Source: Bradyrhizobium sp. Ai1a-2 (GTDB lineage: Bacteria > Pseudomonadota > Alphaproteobacteria > Rhizobiales > Xanthobacteraceae). Taken from it: a stretch of 64,000 nt of DNA. Every line of letters begins with the position of its first letter. The first letter of the stretch is position 1. Below are positions 34,442-43,136 of this stretch, one piece after another. The position numbers were made by a program, and so were the translations under genes. The stretch spans positions 1 to 64,000 of the forward strand of contig NZ_AUEZ01000021.1 in the NCBI RefSeq assembly GCF_000426245.1, written 5' to 3'. The notes under the pieces were generated by a model, which was not told the origin of the DNA, made no database searches, and worked only from the letters and a program-made list of their open reading frames with translations.

Positions 34442-34960
34442 ATGGCTGTCACGGCACCACACTCCGCCACGACCGACGCGGGTCCCGTGTTCGAGGATGT
34501 TCAGGTCGGCCAGGATATCGGCCCGCTCTTCAAGGGCCCGCTCACGACCGCACACCTGATGCGCTGGTCGGCTGCGATGGAGAATTGGCACAAGATTCAC
34601 TACGACCTGCCGTTCGCCACCGGCCATGACAAGCTGCCAGGCCTCTTGGTCAATGGCTCGCTGAAGCAGCAATTCATCGCGCAGCTCTTGAAGGATTGGG
34701 CCGGACCGACCGGATGGCTGTGGAAGCTTCGCTTCCAGTTTCGGGCCATGGACCTTGTCGGCGAACGCCTGTCGGTCTGGGGCAAGGTCACCGGCACCCG
34801 AGGCGTGGACACGCCGCAGGGCTCTTATGGGCTGGTCGAGATCGAACTCGGAATCTGCAATGAGGCAGGCGTCGAGTCGACTCCTGGTGCTGCGACGGTG
34901 GCGCTTCCGCTGCGTGGTGGCACTCGCCTGCCTTATCCGTTCGTTGCTCCGGCAAACTGA
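34442..34960 (+). CDS. MaoC-like hot-dog-fold acyl dehydratase
   Basis: A 172-aa single hot-dog protein of the MaoC/R-specific hydratase superfamily. It has the N-terminal FEDVQVGQDIGPLFKGPLTTAHLMRWSAAMENWHKIHYD, the helix start of the hot-dog, and LPGLLVNGSLKQQFIAQLLKDW, with the usual Asn/His-rich catalytic region reading WHKIHYDLPFATGHDKLPGLLVNG. Such proteins hydrate enoyl-CoA or mesaconyl/2-methylfumaryl-CoA thioesters. The ATG at 34442 is preceded by GGGGG; an in-frame start at 34361 would overlap the inverted repeat. It is the first intact gene after the permease-DUF35 fusion. DUF35 proteins and MaoC-like proteins often occur together in acyl-CoA operons. Confidence 0.8.
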   Translation: MAVTAPHSATTDAGPVFEDVQVGQDIGPLFKGPLTTAHLMRWSAAMENWHKIHYDLPFATGHDKLPGLLVNGSLKQQFIAQLLKDWAGPTGWLWKLRFQFRAMDLVGERLSVWGKVTGTRGVDTPQGSYGLVEIELGICNEAGVESTPGAATVALPLRGGTRLPYPFVAPAN

Positions 34961-35021
34961 AGCCTGACGTCCACATCGCAGTCGGCCATTCGGCTCGTTC
35001 GTTTTCGAGGGGACCTTAACA

Positions 35022-36364
35022 ATGTCATTGACCCGCGCGCTCGGTCAGTTCGTCTCCGACTTGTCGCCCAACCGTGTGCCGGCGCAGGCAGCCGCCATCG
35101 CCCGCACCGGCTTCATCGACTGTGTCGGCGTCATGATTGCAGGACGTGAAGAAGAACCGACGCGCATCCTTCGCGAGGTTCTCGATCCTGCGAGCGGCGA
35201 TGCCACGCTGTATTTCAGCGACCGCAAGGCGGACGCAGCGCAGGCCGCGTGGATCAACGGCACCGCCGCCCACGCACTCGACTTCGACGACGTGGCGCTA
35301 CGCGGCCATCCCAGCACGGTTCTCGTTCCGGCCATCCTGGCAGAAGCGGAAACGCTCGACGTCTCCGGCCGGGACATGGTGACGGCCTATGTCGCGGGTT
35401 ACGAGACCTGGGCGGAACTGGTGCGCCGCGAACCGGGATTCCATCACGGCAAGGGATGGCACCCCACCGGCATCTTCGGTGCAATCGGCGCGGCGGCGGC
35501 ATGCGCCTCGTTGCGCCGCCTCGACCCGGCCAAGGCGACCCAAGCGATTGCGCTCGGTGCGTCGCAAAGTGCCGGCCTGATGGCCAATTTCGGCACGATG
35601 ACGAAGCCGTTTCACGCCGGCCGCTCCGCTCATAGCGGGGTGATGGCGGCGCGTCTTGCCGCGGCCGGCTTCACGGCCTCGGAGGATGCGCTCGAGCATC
35701 CGCAAGGTTTTCTCGCCGCCGCTCGCCTGCCGGCGAGGTCGATCGCGAAAGCCCAGCCGCACTCGGCGAAGCCTGGCACATCATCGACAGCGGACTGAAC
35801 ATCAAGAAGTATCCCGCCTGCTACTGCACCCATCGCGCCATCGATGGCATGCTGGATCTGCTTAAGACACATCCGCTGCGACCGGACGAGATCGAAGGCA
35901 TCACGGTGCGGCTCAGCGAAAATTACGCGACGATCCTGCGCAATCATCTCCCGCAGACCGGGCTTGCGGCAAAGTTCAGCATCGAGTTCGCGATGGCGAG
36001 TTCGGTGGTGGCAAACCGCGTCGGATTGACCGAACTGACGGACTCCTTCGTGCAGCGCCGGGAGGTCCAGGACCTGATGGGCCGGGTCAAGGTCGAGACC
36101 AACACCGACTACGATCCGCAGCAGGCGGGCGCATCCGTCGCAGATCAGGCGATCGTGCGCCTGCGCGCGGGCGGCGAACTGGAAAGCGAACGCGTGGCCC
36201 GCGCGCGCGGGCACGCCGAGAAGCCGCTGCGCGAGGATGAGCTCTTCGCCAAATTTGAAAATTGTCTGCTGGCTGGCCGGTCGACCGTGGACCCCGCTGT
36301 GCTGTTCAAGCGCTTGCAGGCCATGGAAGACAGTTCCGCCCGAAGCCTCACGTCGCTGCACTGA
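35022..36364 (+). pseudogene. MmgE/PrpD family gene (copy 3), split by a single-base frameshift
   Basis: The first frame (35022-35798) is a clean MmgE/PrpD N-terminal domain: FIDCVGVMIAGREEEPTRIL, NGTAAHALDFDDVALRGHPST and GWHPTGIFGAIGAAAACASLRRL, then HPQGFLAA. At about 35718-35725 the protein jumps to another frame, in which PAGEVDRESPAALGEAWHII and NIKKYPACYCTHRAIDGMLDLL follow directly. That frame runs to the stop at 36364 with the complete lid domain. One missing base explains the break, and the joined product (about 447 residues) has normal family length. The active-site HxLDFDD region is intact. A GAGGGG site precedes the ATG. Either the gene is freshly inactivated or the sequence has an error. 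Confidence 0.82.
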
Positions 36365-36398
36365 GCGGCCAGCATCTGTCCTCAACCGGCCTTGGAAC

Positions 36399-37313
36399 AT
36401 GACCGCAACGCCAACGACTTCTCAGCCGCGCAGCTGCCTTCCGCCTGAAGATGTAAGCGGCCCGGCCACCTTCGTGCCACCCCGTGGGGCGTGTGACGCG
36501 CATGTCCATGTTTTCGGCGATCCCGCCCGCCATCCCTATGAAGAAGAGCGGAGCTTCACTCCGCCGCCGGGCCTCTCGCCCGCCGAGCTGGACAAGCTGC
36601 ATCGTTTGCTCGGCTTCGACAGGTCGGTCATTGTGCAGACCGGAATCCAAAGTCCGGACGTGATGCTCGAAGCGCTGCGTGCGGAGCCCAATCGCTTGCG
36701 CGGAGTCGCGGTGCTGAAAGGCGACACGACCGATCGCCGCCTTGCGGAGCTTCACGAGGCGGGCGTGCGCGGAATCCGGATCAACCTGTTTCAGCGCGCT
36801 GGTGTTCATGTCTATCGCGGCGGTGCTCGCTTCGAGGATCTCGAAGCGCTTGCGCCGCGCATCAAGCGCTACGGCTGGCATGTGCAGGCCTGGCTCGACG
36901 CCAGTGACCTGCCGTACTGGGCGCCGAAGCTGCTGGCGTTCGGGCTCGACATTGTGGTTGACCACATGGGCCGCATCACCACGGATCGCGGCGTTGATAG
37001 TCCTGGCTTTGCTCGCCTTTGCGAACTGCTTCGCGATGGCCGGGTGTGGTGCAAGCTGTCGGGAGCCGACCGCATTTCAGTCGCTGGCGCCCCGTTCACC
37101 GATGCTGTCCCCTACGCGCGGGCGCTGTTGAGCGCCAACGCTCACCGCGTCGTCTGGGGGACCGACTGGCCGCATGTGAACTATTTTGACTCGCCCGTTC
37201 CAAAAGACTCGGTGCTCGTCGATCTCATTCCGGCGTTTGCTTCTGATCCGCAGGATCAGCAGCGTCTGTTGGTCGCCAACCCAGCCGAACTCTACGGATT
37301 TGACAAGAGATGA
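36399..37313 (+). CDS. Amidohydrolase of the LigI (2-pyrone-4,6-dicarboxylate lactonase) type
   Basis: A 304-aa amidohydrolase_2-family TIM-barrel protein. The metal or substrate-binding pair is in GACDAHVHVFGDPARHPYEEERSFTPPP, followed by the His in DIVVDHMGRI and the Asp in VVWGTDWPHVN. This segment closely follows LigI and related dicarboxylate lactonases, which open cyclic lactones of tricarboxylic or muconolactone acids. The start at 36399 lies 34 bases after the MmgE/PrpD stop. It could open a lactone form of the compound taken up by the Liv transporter downstream. That function is an inference from family and position. Confidence 0.85.
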   Translation: MTATPTTSQPRSCLPPEDVSGPATFVPPRGACDAHVHVFGDPARHPYEEERSFTPPPGLSPAELDKLHRLLGFDRSVIVQTGIQSPDVMLEALRAEPNRLRGVAVLKGDTTDRRLAELHEAGVRGIRINLFQRAGVHVYRGGARFEDLEALAPRIKRYGWHVQAWLDASDLPYWAPKLLAFGLDIVVDHMGRITTDRGVDSPGFARLCELLRDGRVWCKLSGADRISVAGAPFTDAVPYARALLSANAHRVVWGTDWPHVNYFDSPVPKDSVLVDLIPAFASDPQDQQRLLVANPAELYGFDKR

Positions 37314-37338
37314 CTGTAACCTGTCCGAGGTATGATTG

Positions 37339-38520
37339 ATGCTGTCTTTCAAGCGATATTTGTTGGCGGGCGCCGCCGCCGTCACGGTTCTGGCGGCGGC
37401 TTCACCCTCGCGCGCCGCGTGCGAGTTGAAGCTCGGCGTGGTGGGTGGATTGTCGGGTGCGACCGCACAATGGGGCAACGCGCTCAAGGCTGCCGTTGAT
37501 TTCGTCGTCAAGAAGACCAATGACGCGGGCGGGCTGCAGGTCGGTTCGGAGCGCTGCCAGATCACGACGTCCGTTCTCGACACCAAGGCGACCGCGGAAG
37601 GAGCGGCGGCTGCCGCGAACCAGCTCGTCAGCCAGGGCGTCAAGTTCGTGGTCGGACCGGTGGTGTCGCCCGAAGCGACCGGCATCAAGCCGATCGCGGT
37701 GCGCAATAACATGCTGGTGTTTCTCAACAGCTACGCGAAGAACGCGATCGGTCCGCAATGGCCGATGGTGTTTCATGAGGGCCCCGGGCCAAGCGTCTGG
37801 GCCGATGCCATCGTCAAGGCAGCGAAGGCGAAATTCAATATCAAGTCGGTCGTGGTGGTCGCTCCGAACGATCAGGGCGGAACAGATATCGCGAGCGTCG
37901 ACGTCGATGTGTACAAGCGCAACGGCATCGAGGCGACGGACGAATACTATCAGCGCGGCACGACGAATTTCGCCGCGATCATCACCCGCATCCTGGCCAA
38001 GAATCCCGACGCGGTCGACACCGCTTCGTCGGCTCCCTCCGATGCGGGCATCATGGTCAAGCAGCTTCGCCAAGCGGGCTTCAAGGGCCCGATCGGGCGG
38101 CTCGGCGGCGCAGCGACGGATGAGATCGTGCGCATCGTCGGAAGTGTCGAGGGCGTCGGCGACTTCTACTGGTACGAAAACGTCGCGACCTCCGACCCGA
38201 AGGTGCAGGCCATCTACGACGATTTCAAGCAGGTGATGGGTGCGCCCGCTCCGGAAAACACCACGATGATCCTGTGGGTCGCGGCCAGTCAGGTTTTGCT
38301 GAACGGGATCTCCAAGGCCGGCACCATCACCGATACCAAAAAAGTCGCTGAAGTGCTGCGGACGCTTCCAGTCGACGACAAATATCTCGGGAAAGGATTC
38401 TGGACCGGCAAGTCCTTCTTCGGGATCAAGCAGGAGATCGCGTTTCCGTTCGGCATCGGCATGATCATCGGCGGCAAGATGCTGCCTGTCCAACGCGTGG
38501 AGGCCGTTGATCAGGACTGA
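37339..38520 (+). CDS. Branched-chain-type ABC transporter periplasmic binding protein 1
   Basis: A 393-aa type I periplasmic binding protein of the LivJ/Peripla_BP_6 family. A Sec signal (LSFKRYLLAGAAAVTVLAAASPSRAA) is followed by CELKLGVVGGLSGATAQWGNALKAAVDFVV, the standard opening of this family, with SQGVKFVVGPVVSPEATGIKPIAV and VVAPNDQGGTDIASVDVDVYKRNGIEATDEYY further on. The mature N-terminus begins with a Cys, but there is no lipobox. A GAGG site precedes the ATG at 37339. Members bind amino acids, aromatic acids or dicarboxylates; the substrate here is open. It pairs with a near-identical paralogue 42 bases downstream. Confidence 0.92.
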   Translation: MLSFKRYLLAGAAAVTVLAAASPSRAACELKLGVVGGLSGATAQWGNALKAAVDFVVKKTNDAGGLQVGSERCQITTSVLDTKATAEGAAAAANQLVSQGVKFVVGPVVSPEATGIKPIAVRNNMLVFLNSYAKNAIGPQWPMVFHEGPGPSVWADAIVKAAKAKFNIKSVVVVAPNDQGGTDIASVDVDVYKRNGIEATDEYYQRGTTNFAAIITRILAKNPDAVDTASSAPSDAGIMVKQLRQAGFKGPIGRLGGAATDEIVRIVGSVEGVGDFYWYENVATSDPKVQAIYDDFKQVMGAPAPENTTMILWVAASQVLLNGISKAGTITDTKKVAEVLRTLPVDDKYLGKGFWTGKSFFGIKQEIAFPFGIGMIIGGKMLPVQRVEAVDQD

Positions 38521-38562
38521 TTTTTCTGACGCTCAACTAAAAAAATAACGAGGGAGGGAAAA

Positions 38563-39753
38563 ATGAAAGGTACGTCGCAGCACTTCAGGAAGAGCGCAAT
38601 CGGCGGATTGGTACTGGGCCTCACCGGCTTTTTGGCCGGCTATGCCCAGGCCGCCTGTGAACTAAAGCTTGGCGTCGTCGGCACCCTCTCGGGGCCGGCC
38701 GCTCAATGGGGCCTTGCGCTCAAAGGAGCCGTTGATCTCGTGGCGGCTGAATACAACGCCGAAGGCGGGGTGCCGGTTGGGAGCGAGAAATGCCGCGTCG
38801 CGGTGTCGGCATTCGATGGAAAGTACACGGCGGAGGGTGCCGCTGCCGGCGCCAACGCGCTGGTCAGCCAGGGCGTGAAATTCATCATCGGCCCGATCGG
38901 ATCACCGGAGATGACGGGTCTGAAGCCGATCGCGGCCCGCAACAACCTCTTGGTGATGGGTAACGGCTACGCCAAGAATGCGATCGGCCCGCAATGGCCG
39001 CTGGTGTTTCACAACGGACCTGGCCCAAGTGGCTGGGCCGATCCAATCGTCAAGGTCGCAAAGGCGAAATTCGGCATCAAGAAAGTGGTCGTGGTGGCGC
39101 CGAACGACCAAGGCGGAACCGACATCGCAAGCGTCGACGCGGTCGCCTACAAGAACAACGGCATCGAGGCGATCGAGGAATATTACCAGCGCGGGACCTC
39201 GAACTTCCAGCCGATCGTCACGCGCATCATTAATATGCAGCCCGATGCGGTGGACACTGCATCATCGCCGCCCGGCGACACCGGCACGATGGCCAAGCAA
39301 TTGCGGCAGGCCGGCTTCCAGGGACCGATCGGCCATCTCGGCGGACCCGGCACGGAAGAGATCGCGCGCATCGCCGGCGGCATCGACGTCCTGAAGACCT
39401 TCTATTGGTACGAGCCAATCGTCGTCGACGAGAAGATTCAGGAGCTCGCGGCCGCCTACAAGAAAGCGTTCAATACGGATCGGCCGGAAAGCAACCTGTT
39501 CTTCCAGTGGGTGGGCGCGGCGCGGATGGTTGTCAAGGCGATCTCCAAGGCCGGGACCATCACCGATACGCAGAAGGTGGCGGAGGCACTGCGCAGCCTT
39601 CCGGTGGAAGATCCCAATCTCGGGAAGGGGCTGTGGATCGGTCAGGAGTTCTTCGGCATCAACCAGGAGCTCTCCTTCCCGTTCGGGATCGGCACCATCA
39701 TCGACGGCAAGATGCAGCCGATCGTCAAGCAACCCGCTGCAACCGGCAAATAG
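38563..39753 (+). CDS. Branched-chain-type ABC transporter periplasmic binding protein 2 (tandem paralogue)
   Basis: A 396-aa paralogue of the preceding binding protein, with a Sec signal ending GYAQAACELKLGVVG. Many segments are shared with copy 1, including AQWGLALKGAVD, EGAAAGANALVSQGVKFIIGPIGSPE, VVVAPNDQGGTDIASVDAVAYKNNGIEAIEEYYQRGT and DAVDTASSPPGD, so they arose by local duplication. The two may bind different but related acids and share one set of membrane components. GGGAGGGAAAA gives a strong ribosome-binding site, suggesting high expression. Confidence 0.92.
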   Translation: MKGTSQHFRKSAIGGLVLGLTGFLAGYAQAACELKLGVVGTLSGPAAQWGLALKGAVDLVAAEYNAEGGVPVGSEKCRVAVSAFDGKYTAEGAAAGANALVSQGVKFIIGPIGSPEMTGLKPIAARNNLLVMGNGYAKNAIGPQWPLVFHNGPGPSGWADPIVKVAKAKFGIKKVVVVAPNDQGGTDIASVDAVAYKNNGIEAIEEYYQRGTSNFQPIVTRIINMQPDAVDTASSPPGDTGTMAKQLRQAGFQGPIGHLGGPGTEEIARIAGGIDVLKTFYWYEPIVVDEKIQELAAAYKKAFNTDRPESNLFFQWVGAARMVVKAISKAGTITDTQKVAEALRSLPVEDPNLGKGLWIGQEFFGINQELSFPFGIGTIIDGKMQPIVKQPAATGK

Positions 39754-39789
39754 GCAGCATCCATCGGGGATGCCGGAGAGGACAGCCAG

Positions 39790-40656
39790 ATGAATGAGTT
39801 TATCTCCGCAGGTCTCATCGGAGTCAGTCTGGGAGCGCAATATGCGCTCCTGGCGCTCGGCTTCACGTTGATCTTCGGCATCCTTGGTGTCGTGAACTTC
39901 GCCCATGGCGGCTTTTACGTCGCGGGCGGATATATCGCTTACGGCTTCGTCAGCCATCTCGGCGTGCCCTATGTCATCGCCGTCCTATTGGCCACGCTGG
40001 CAACGGGCGCGATCGGCTATCTGTTCGAGTTGTTCCTGGTCGAACGGATTGTCGAGGACCATCTCGCGACGCTGATGCTGACGCTTGGCCTCTATCTCAC
40101 GATGTCGACTGGCGTGCTGGTCGCGTTCGGCCCGGAGTCTCCCCAATTCCAGTTTCCGATCAGCGGCTCACTGCAGATCGGGAAATTCCATTTGCCGATC
40201 GAGAACATCGTTGTTCTCTCGATCTGCCTTCTCGCGATCGCGACGGTCTATCTCTTGATGTACAAGACCGATTTCGGTCGCGCCCTGCGTGCGCTCGCCG
40301 ATGACCGCCAGGTCGCCGCCGCGCAAGGCCTGCGTCCGCGATTGTTGTTTCCTCTCGCGTTCGGCGTCGCCTGCGGCCTTGCCGGGCTGACAGGAGCGCT
40401 GGTGACGCCGATCCTGTCACTTGCGCCGCATGTCGGCGACCCTGTGCTGGCGACGTCGTTTCTGATCGTGATTTTGGGTGGGCTGGGCAGCATCGGCGGC
40501 GCGACGATCGCGGCGTTCCTGGTCGGGCTCGTTGAAGCCTATTCGAGCGTCTATCTGGGCGGATCGAAGGGAGCGTTGGCGCTCTTCGTCCTGGTTCTGA
40601 TCGTTCTCGTCGTGCGTCCCTCCGGGCTGTTCGGCCGCGAAGTCAGGGGGGCCTGA
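39790..40656 (+). CDS. livH: Branched-chain-type ABC permease LivH
   Basis: A 288-aa membrane protein with about eight helices. Hallmarks are the opening LGAQYALLALGFTLIFGILGVVNFAHGGFYVAGGYIAY and the cytoplasmic loop DFGRALRALADDRQVAAAQGLRPRL, matching LivH. It pairs with LivM, and both load from the two binding proteins upstream. The gene is followed almost immediately by livM (GTG at 40660). Confidence 0.93.
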   Translation: MNEFISAGLIGVSLGAQYALLALGFTLIFGILGVVNFAHGGFYVAGGYIAYGFVSHLGVPYVIAVLLATLATGAIGYLFELFLVERIVEDHLATLMLTLGLYLTMSTGVLVAFGPESPQFQFPISGSLQIGKFHLPIENIVVLSICLLAIATVYLLMYKTDFGRALRALADDRQVAAAQGLRPRLLFPLAFGVACGLAGLTGALVTPILSLAPHVGDPVLATSFLIVILGGLGSIGGATIAAFLVGLVEAYSSVYLGGSKGALALFVLVLIVLVVRPSGLFGREVRGA

Positions 40657-40659
40657 ACC

Positions 40660-41670
40660 GTGAATGTCATCAAGAGAAATGCCGGCGAGATCGCCACGGT
40701 CGTGGTCCTGTTGGCCGCTTTTGCGGTTCCATTCCTGACCGAGGATCCATTCGTCTATTCGGTCGCCAACCAGATCTTCATCGCGGTCACGGCTGCGTTC
40801 AGTGTCTATCTCATGCTCAGGATGGACCTGCTGACATTCGCGGTGCCGGTGTTCATGGCGGTCGGCGGCTATACCGTTGCGATTGCCGGCCTGAAAGGAG
40901 GGGTGACGGACAGCTTCGCGCTGACCGCCCTCAGCTTCGTGGTCCCCGCGCTGATCGCATTGCCCCTCGGTATCCTCGTGCTGCGGCTGAAGGGCGTTTA
41001 TTTCGTGCTTGTCACCTTCGTTCTGACCGAGATCACGCAGCTCGTCCTGTTCGAGACGCCGAACCTGACCGGCGGATCGAACGGGCTGGTCGGGATGCCG
41101 CCGACGACGTTGTTCGGGCTGGAGCTCGCCGACAACCGCGCGGTCCTGCTCCTGGCCATCGGCGTCACCGTCGCCGCCGCGATCATCACCGCGCTGGTGA
41201 CGAGCTATCATCGCCAGAACTTCGCGGCGATCGAGGAGAACGAGACTCTGGCGCAGAGTCTTGGCCTCGTGGTGTGGCGCTACAAGGTCCTGGGTTTCGT
41301 GGTAGCGGCCGGCCTTGCCGGCATGGCCGGGTTCTCGCTGGTCAACATGCTGCTGACCGCTCATCCGACCTCGTTCAGCTCATCGTCCTCGGTGAATTAT
41401 ATCGCCTACACGATCGTGGGCGGCCGCGTCTCGATGCTCGGCCCGGTCGTCGGCAGCGTTCTCCTCGTCTGGATGTCGAACCTGTTCAGCAATCAGGGGC
41501 AGTATTCGCAGGGCCTGTTCGGCCTGCTCATCATCATCGTCGTGCTGGTTGCGCGGGGCGGCATCGTAGGCACGCTGGCCAATCTCGTTGCGTTCCTGAA
41601 GCAATGGCTTCGGCAAGACGACAATATCACGGCGGCTGCGCCGCCATCCGCTCTGAGCGAGCACACGTGA
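40660..41670 (+). CDS. livM: Branched-chain-type ABC permease LivM
   Basis: A 336-aa membrane protein starting at a GTG four bases after the livH stop. Its helices are of LivM type, with the loop LRLKGVYFVLVTFVLTEITQLVLFETPNLTGGSNGL and the ABC-contact segment NETLAQSLGLVVWRYKVLGFVVAAGLAGMAG. The C-terminal IAYTIVGGRVSMLGPVVGSVLLVW is also characteristic. The last 25 or so residues are a polar cytoplasmic tail. Confidence 0.93.
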   Translation: MNVIKRNAGEIATVVVLLAAFAVPFLTEDPFVYSVANQIFIAVTAAFSVYLMLRMDLLTFAVPVFMAVGGYTVAIAGLKGGVTDSFALTALSFVVPALIALPLGILVLRLKGVYFVLVTFVLTEITQLVLFETPNLTGGSNGLVGMPPTTLFGLELADNRAVLLLAIGVTVAAAIITALVTSYHRQNFAAIEENETLAQSLGLVVWRYKVLGFVVAAGLAGMAGFSLVNMLLTAHPTSFSSSSSVNYIAYTIVGGRVSMLGPVVGSVLLVWMSNLFSNQGQYSQGLFGLLIIIVVLVARGGIVGTLANLVAFLKQWLRQDDNITAAAPPSALSEHT

Positions 41671-41703
41671 CCACGCGCGGCAGAACTCTGGAGGTGGCGA
41701 ACC

Positions 41704-42444
41704 ATGCAAGGTGGTGAACTGCGCGTCGAGAATATCTCGAAACGGTTTGGAGGATTGCGGGTCTTTACCGACCTCAGCTTCAAGATCGCGCCCGCCGAGA
41801 TTCTGGGGGTGATCGGTCCGAACGGAGCCGGGAAGACCACGCTGATCAACGTCATCTGCGGCAAGCTCGCCCCGAGCAGCGGACAGATCCTGCTCGACGG
41901 CAGGCCGGTCACGGGCAAGCCGGTCCATGAGTTGAGCCGCCGCGGGCTGGTCCGCAGCTTTCAGCAGACCAACACCTTCAAGAGCGCAACCGTGCGCGAG
42001 AACCTGTCCCGCGCGATCCGCTTCAGTGGCAGCCCCATCTCGATCTGGGATCGGCTGACCGATCTATTGAAGCAGTTCGATCTTGCGCCGCGGCTGGACG
42101 AGCCGAGCGACAAGCTGCCCTACGGCATGCAGAAGATGCTCGGATTGCTCCTCGCCTACACGACGCGACCGAAAGTCCTGCTGCTGGACGAGCCGGCCGC
42201 GGGGCTCGAACGGCGCGAGCGGACGCAGGTCGATGTTTTCGTCAAAGCGGCGCAGGCCGATTTCGGCTGCTCCGTCCTGATCGTCGAGCACGACATGGAT
42301 CTGATCCGGAGGCTATGTCCCCAGATCCTCGTCCTCGATGCCGGCCATCTGCTGGCGGCAGGAACTCCCGAAGATGTGCTGTCAAGGCGTGATGTGATCG
42401 ATGCCTATATGGGCGTCGGCGATGATGAAGAGGCGGCTGCCTGA
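41704..42444 (+). CDS. livG: Branched-chain-type ABC ATP-binding protein LivG
   Basis: A 246-aa ATPase with Walker A GPNGAGKTT, LVRSFQQTNTFKSATVRENL, Walker B VLLLDEPAAGLE and the H-loop VLIVEHDMDLIRRL. The ABC signature reads LPYGMQKMLGLLLAY in place of the usual LSYGQQRRLEIARAL, a departure at the Ser, Gln and Arg positions. That variant may affect ATPase speed but does not disrupt the overall pattern. A GGAGGT site precedes the ATG. It overlaps livF by one base (TGATG). Confidence 0.93.
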   Translation: MQGGELRVENISKRFGGLRVFTDLSFKIAPAEILGVIGPNGAGKTTLINVICGKLAPSSGQILLDGRPVTGKPVHELSRRGLVRSFQQTNTFKSATVRENLSRAIRFSGSPISIWDRLTDLLKQFDLAPRLDEPSDKLPYGMQKMLGLLLAYTTRPKVLLLDEPAAGLERRERTQVDVFVKAAQADFGCSVLIVEHDMDLIRRLCPQILVLDAGHLLAAGTPEDVLSRRDVIDAYMGVGDDEEAAA

Positions 42445-43136
42445 TGCTGTCGATCGAAAGTCTCGAGGTCCGCTATGGCGGAATCACCGCGCTGCGCGGC
42501 GTCTCCATCGATGTGAAGGAGGGCGAGACCGTCCTTCTCGTCGGCGCCAACGGTGCGGGCAAGTCCAGCCTGATCAACGCGATCATCGGGGTTGTGCCGA
42601 CCTGCGGCGGAACGATTCGATTCAAGGGCCAGGACATCGGTGCGCTCTCCTGCGACCGCCGCGCCAAGGCGGGTGTGGGATATTCTCCGGAAGGACGCCG
42701 TGTCTTTCCCCGCATGTCGGTTGCCGACAATGTGCTGTCAGGTGCTTTCGGACTGGGCCGCAAGCGGCAGCAGGAAGCCTTCGACTGGCTTTGCGAGGCC
42801 TTCCCGATCCTGGCGACCCGCGCCCATCAGCCCGCGGGGCAGTTGAGCGGCGGCGAGCAGCAGATCGTCGCCTTTGCGAGGGCCATGAGTTCCTATCCTC
42901 CCTTCCTGCTGTTGGACGAACCATTCCTGGGGCTGGCGCCGGTCTGGATCCAGCGCATCAGCGATGCGATCCGACAGGTTCAGAAGCGCGGTACGACGAT
43001 CCTGATGACCGAGCAGATGGCGAGGCCGGCACTGAAGCTCGCGACGCGCGGCTATGTCATGCGCGGCGGCGAAGTGCGCCGCAGCGGCAGCGTCGCCGAA
43101 ATCCGCGATATCGCACTGGCGGAGGAATACCTTTGA
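42444..43136 (+). CDS. livF: Branched-chain-type ABC ATP-binding protein LivF
   Basis: A 230-aa ATPase with Walker A GANGAGKSS, the LivF-specific GVGYSPEGRRVFPRMSVADNVL segment, signature LSGGEQQIVAFARAMSS, Walker B FLLLDEPFLGLAP and a GTTILMTEQ in place of an H-loop His, as is normal for LivF. The start overlaps the livG stop and the stop overlaps a TTG start of the next gene, so the whole transporter is coupled to an MmgE/PrpD gene. Confidence 0.94.
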   Translation: MLSIESLEVRYGGITALRGVSIDVKEGETVLLVGANGAGKSSLINAIIGVVPTCGGTIRFKGQDIGALSCDRRAKAGVGYSPEGRRVFPRMSVADNVLSGAFGLGRKRQQEAFDWLCEAFPILATRAHQPAGQLSGGEQQIVAFARAMSSYPPFLLLDEPFLGLAPVWIQRISDAIRQVQKRGTTILMTEQMARPALKLATRGYVMRGGEVRRSGSVAEIRDIALAEEYL

